Origin: Triparma columacea | Taxonomy: Eukaryota; Sar; Bolidophyceae; Parmales; Triparmaceae | Direction of reading: 5' to 3' | DNA length: 64,000 nucleotides | Assembly: GCA_030267965.1 (NCBI GenBank) | Contig: BRYA01000238.1 | Location: 20,011-84,010 of the forward strand | Shown here: positions 63,938-64,000 of the stretch, in pieces | How the letters are laid out: each line of letters starts with the position of its first letter | How positions within the stretch are numbered: the stretch's first letter is position 1 | The notes under the pieces: generated by a model | The model's input: the letters and a program-made list of their open reading frames with translations, nothing else | Told to the model about the DNA's origin: nothing | Database searches by the model: none | Translations under genes and position numbers: made by a program

Positions 63938-64000
<63 letters not shown>
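63938..64000. other. Poly-G run at the window end
   Basis: 63 consecutive G residues run to the window edge inside an intron. This is likely an assembly or sequencing artefact, or an unresolved homopolymer, as also seen next to the N gap at 50.9 kb. Confidence 0.9.

Noticed and set aside
63938..64000. Poly-G as a G-quadruplex or telomere-like element
   Set aside because: A pure homopolymer at the window edge, with similar runs next to an N gap, is more likely a sequencing or assembly artefact.

Overview
The window is nuclear DNA from a photosynthetic, flagellated stramenopile (ochrophyte). The evidence is a fucoxanthin-chlorophyll-type light-harvesting protein (35103-36005) whose N-terminal extension has the ASAF plastid-import motif, a second plastid-type presequence (AQA|F) at 23626, an outer-arm dynein heavy chain with other ciliary genes, mitochondrial CI-B18 and mL53, and short spliceosomal introns. 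A small-genome picoalga such as Bolidophyceae/Parmales fits, but that placement is inference. About 22 protein genes are packed on both strands. I recovered about 44 introns, mostly 70-170 nt, and roughly three quarters begin GTGAG. No rRNA, tRNA or CRISPR was recognised.

Layout. 1-6.8 kb: a purple acid phosphatase (minus, cut by the window start), an EML-type HELP/WD40 microtubule-binding protein with an in-frame TAG, and an unknown basic protein. 6.9-13.5 kb: complex I NDUFB7, a 1073-residue low-complexity protein and a multi-pass membrane protein. 13.7-20 kb: a patatin-like lipase, a PX-PH-RCC1 protein and an N-myristoylated kelch protein. 20.0-24.5 kb: an AT-rich island, a plastid-targeted coiled-coil/FAD-oxidoreductase fusion and a small globin. 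25.2-35 kb: a TSNAXIP1-like ciliary protein, a coiled-coil protein and an intronless receptor-like giant (VCBS, Cys-rich, IPT, membrane segments, WW). 35.1-52.1 kb: the light-harvesting gene, a ~4590-residue axonemal dynein heavy chain and, head to head across a 147-N assembly gap, a LisH protein. 52.2-64 kb: an EEF1AKMT4-like methyltransferase, a PP2C/cyclic-nucleotide/kinase fusion, mL53, a small membrane protein, an NSUN6-like RNA methyltransferase and a partial unknown gene ending in a 63-base poly-G.

The most interesting signal is a family of introner-like elements. A nearly identical ~70-bp core fills a dynein intron in antisense and two introns of the neighbouring phosphatase-kinase gene in sense. 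Two more introns of that gene carry its GAGCGAAGCGAG box. Several other introns end in what looks like the reverse complement of that box (CTTCGCTCGYYGCAG), which suggests that many introns here came from one mobile intron family able to splice in both orientations.

Functionally, the EML, TSNAXIP1, dynein and LisH genes point to a motile cilium. The phosphatase-kinase fusion, PX-RCC1, kelch and receptor-like genes suggest membrane and second-messenger signalling. The light-harvesting protein and FAD oxidoreductase belong to the plastid.
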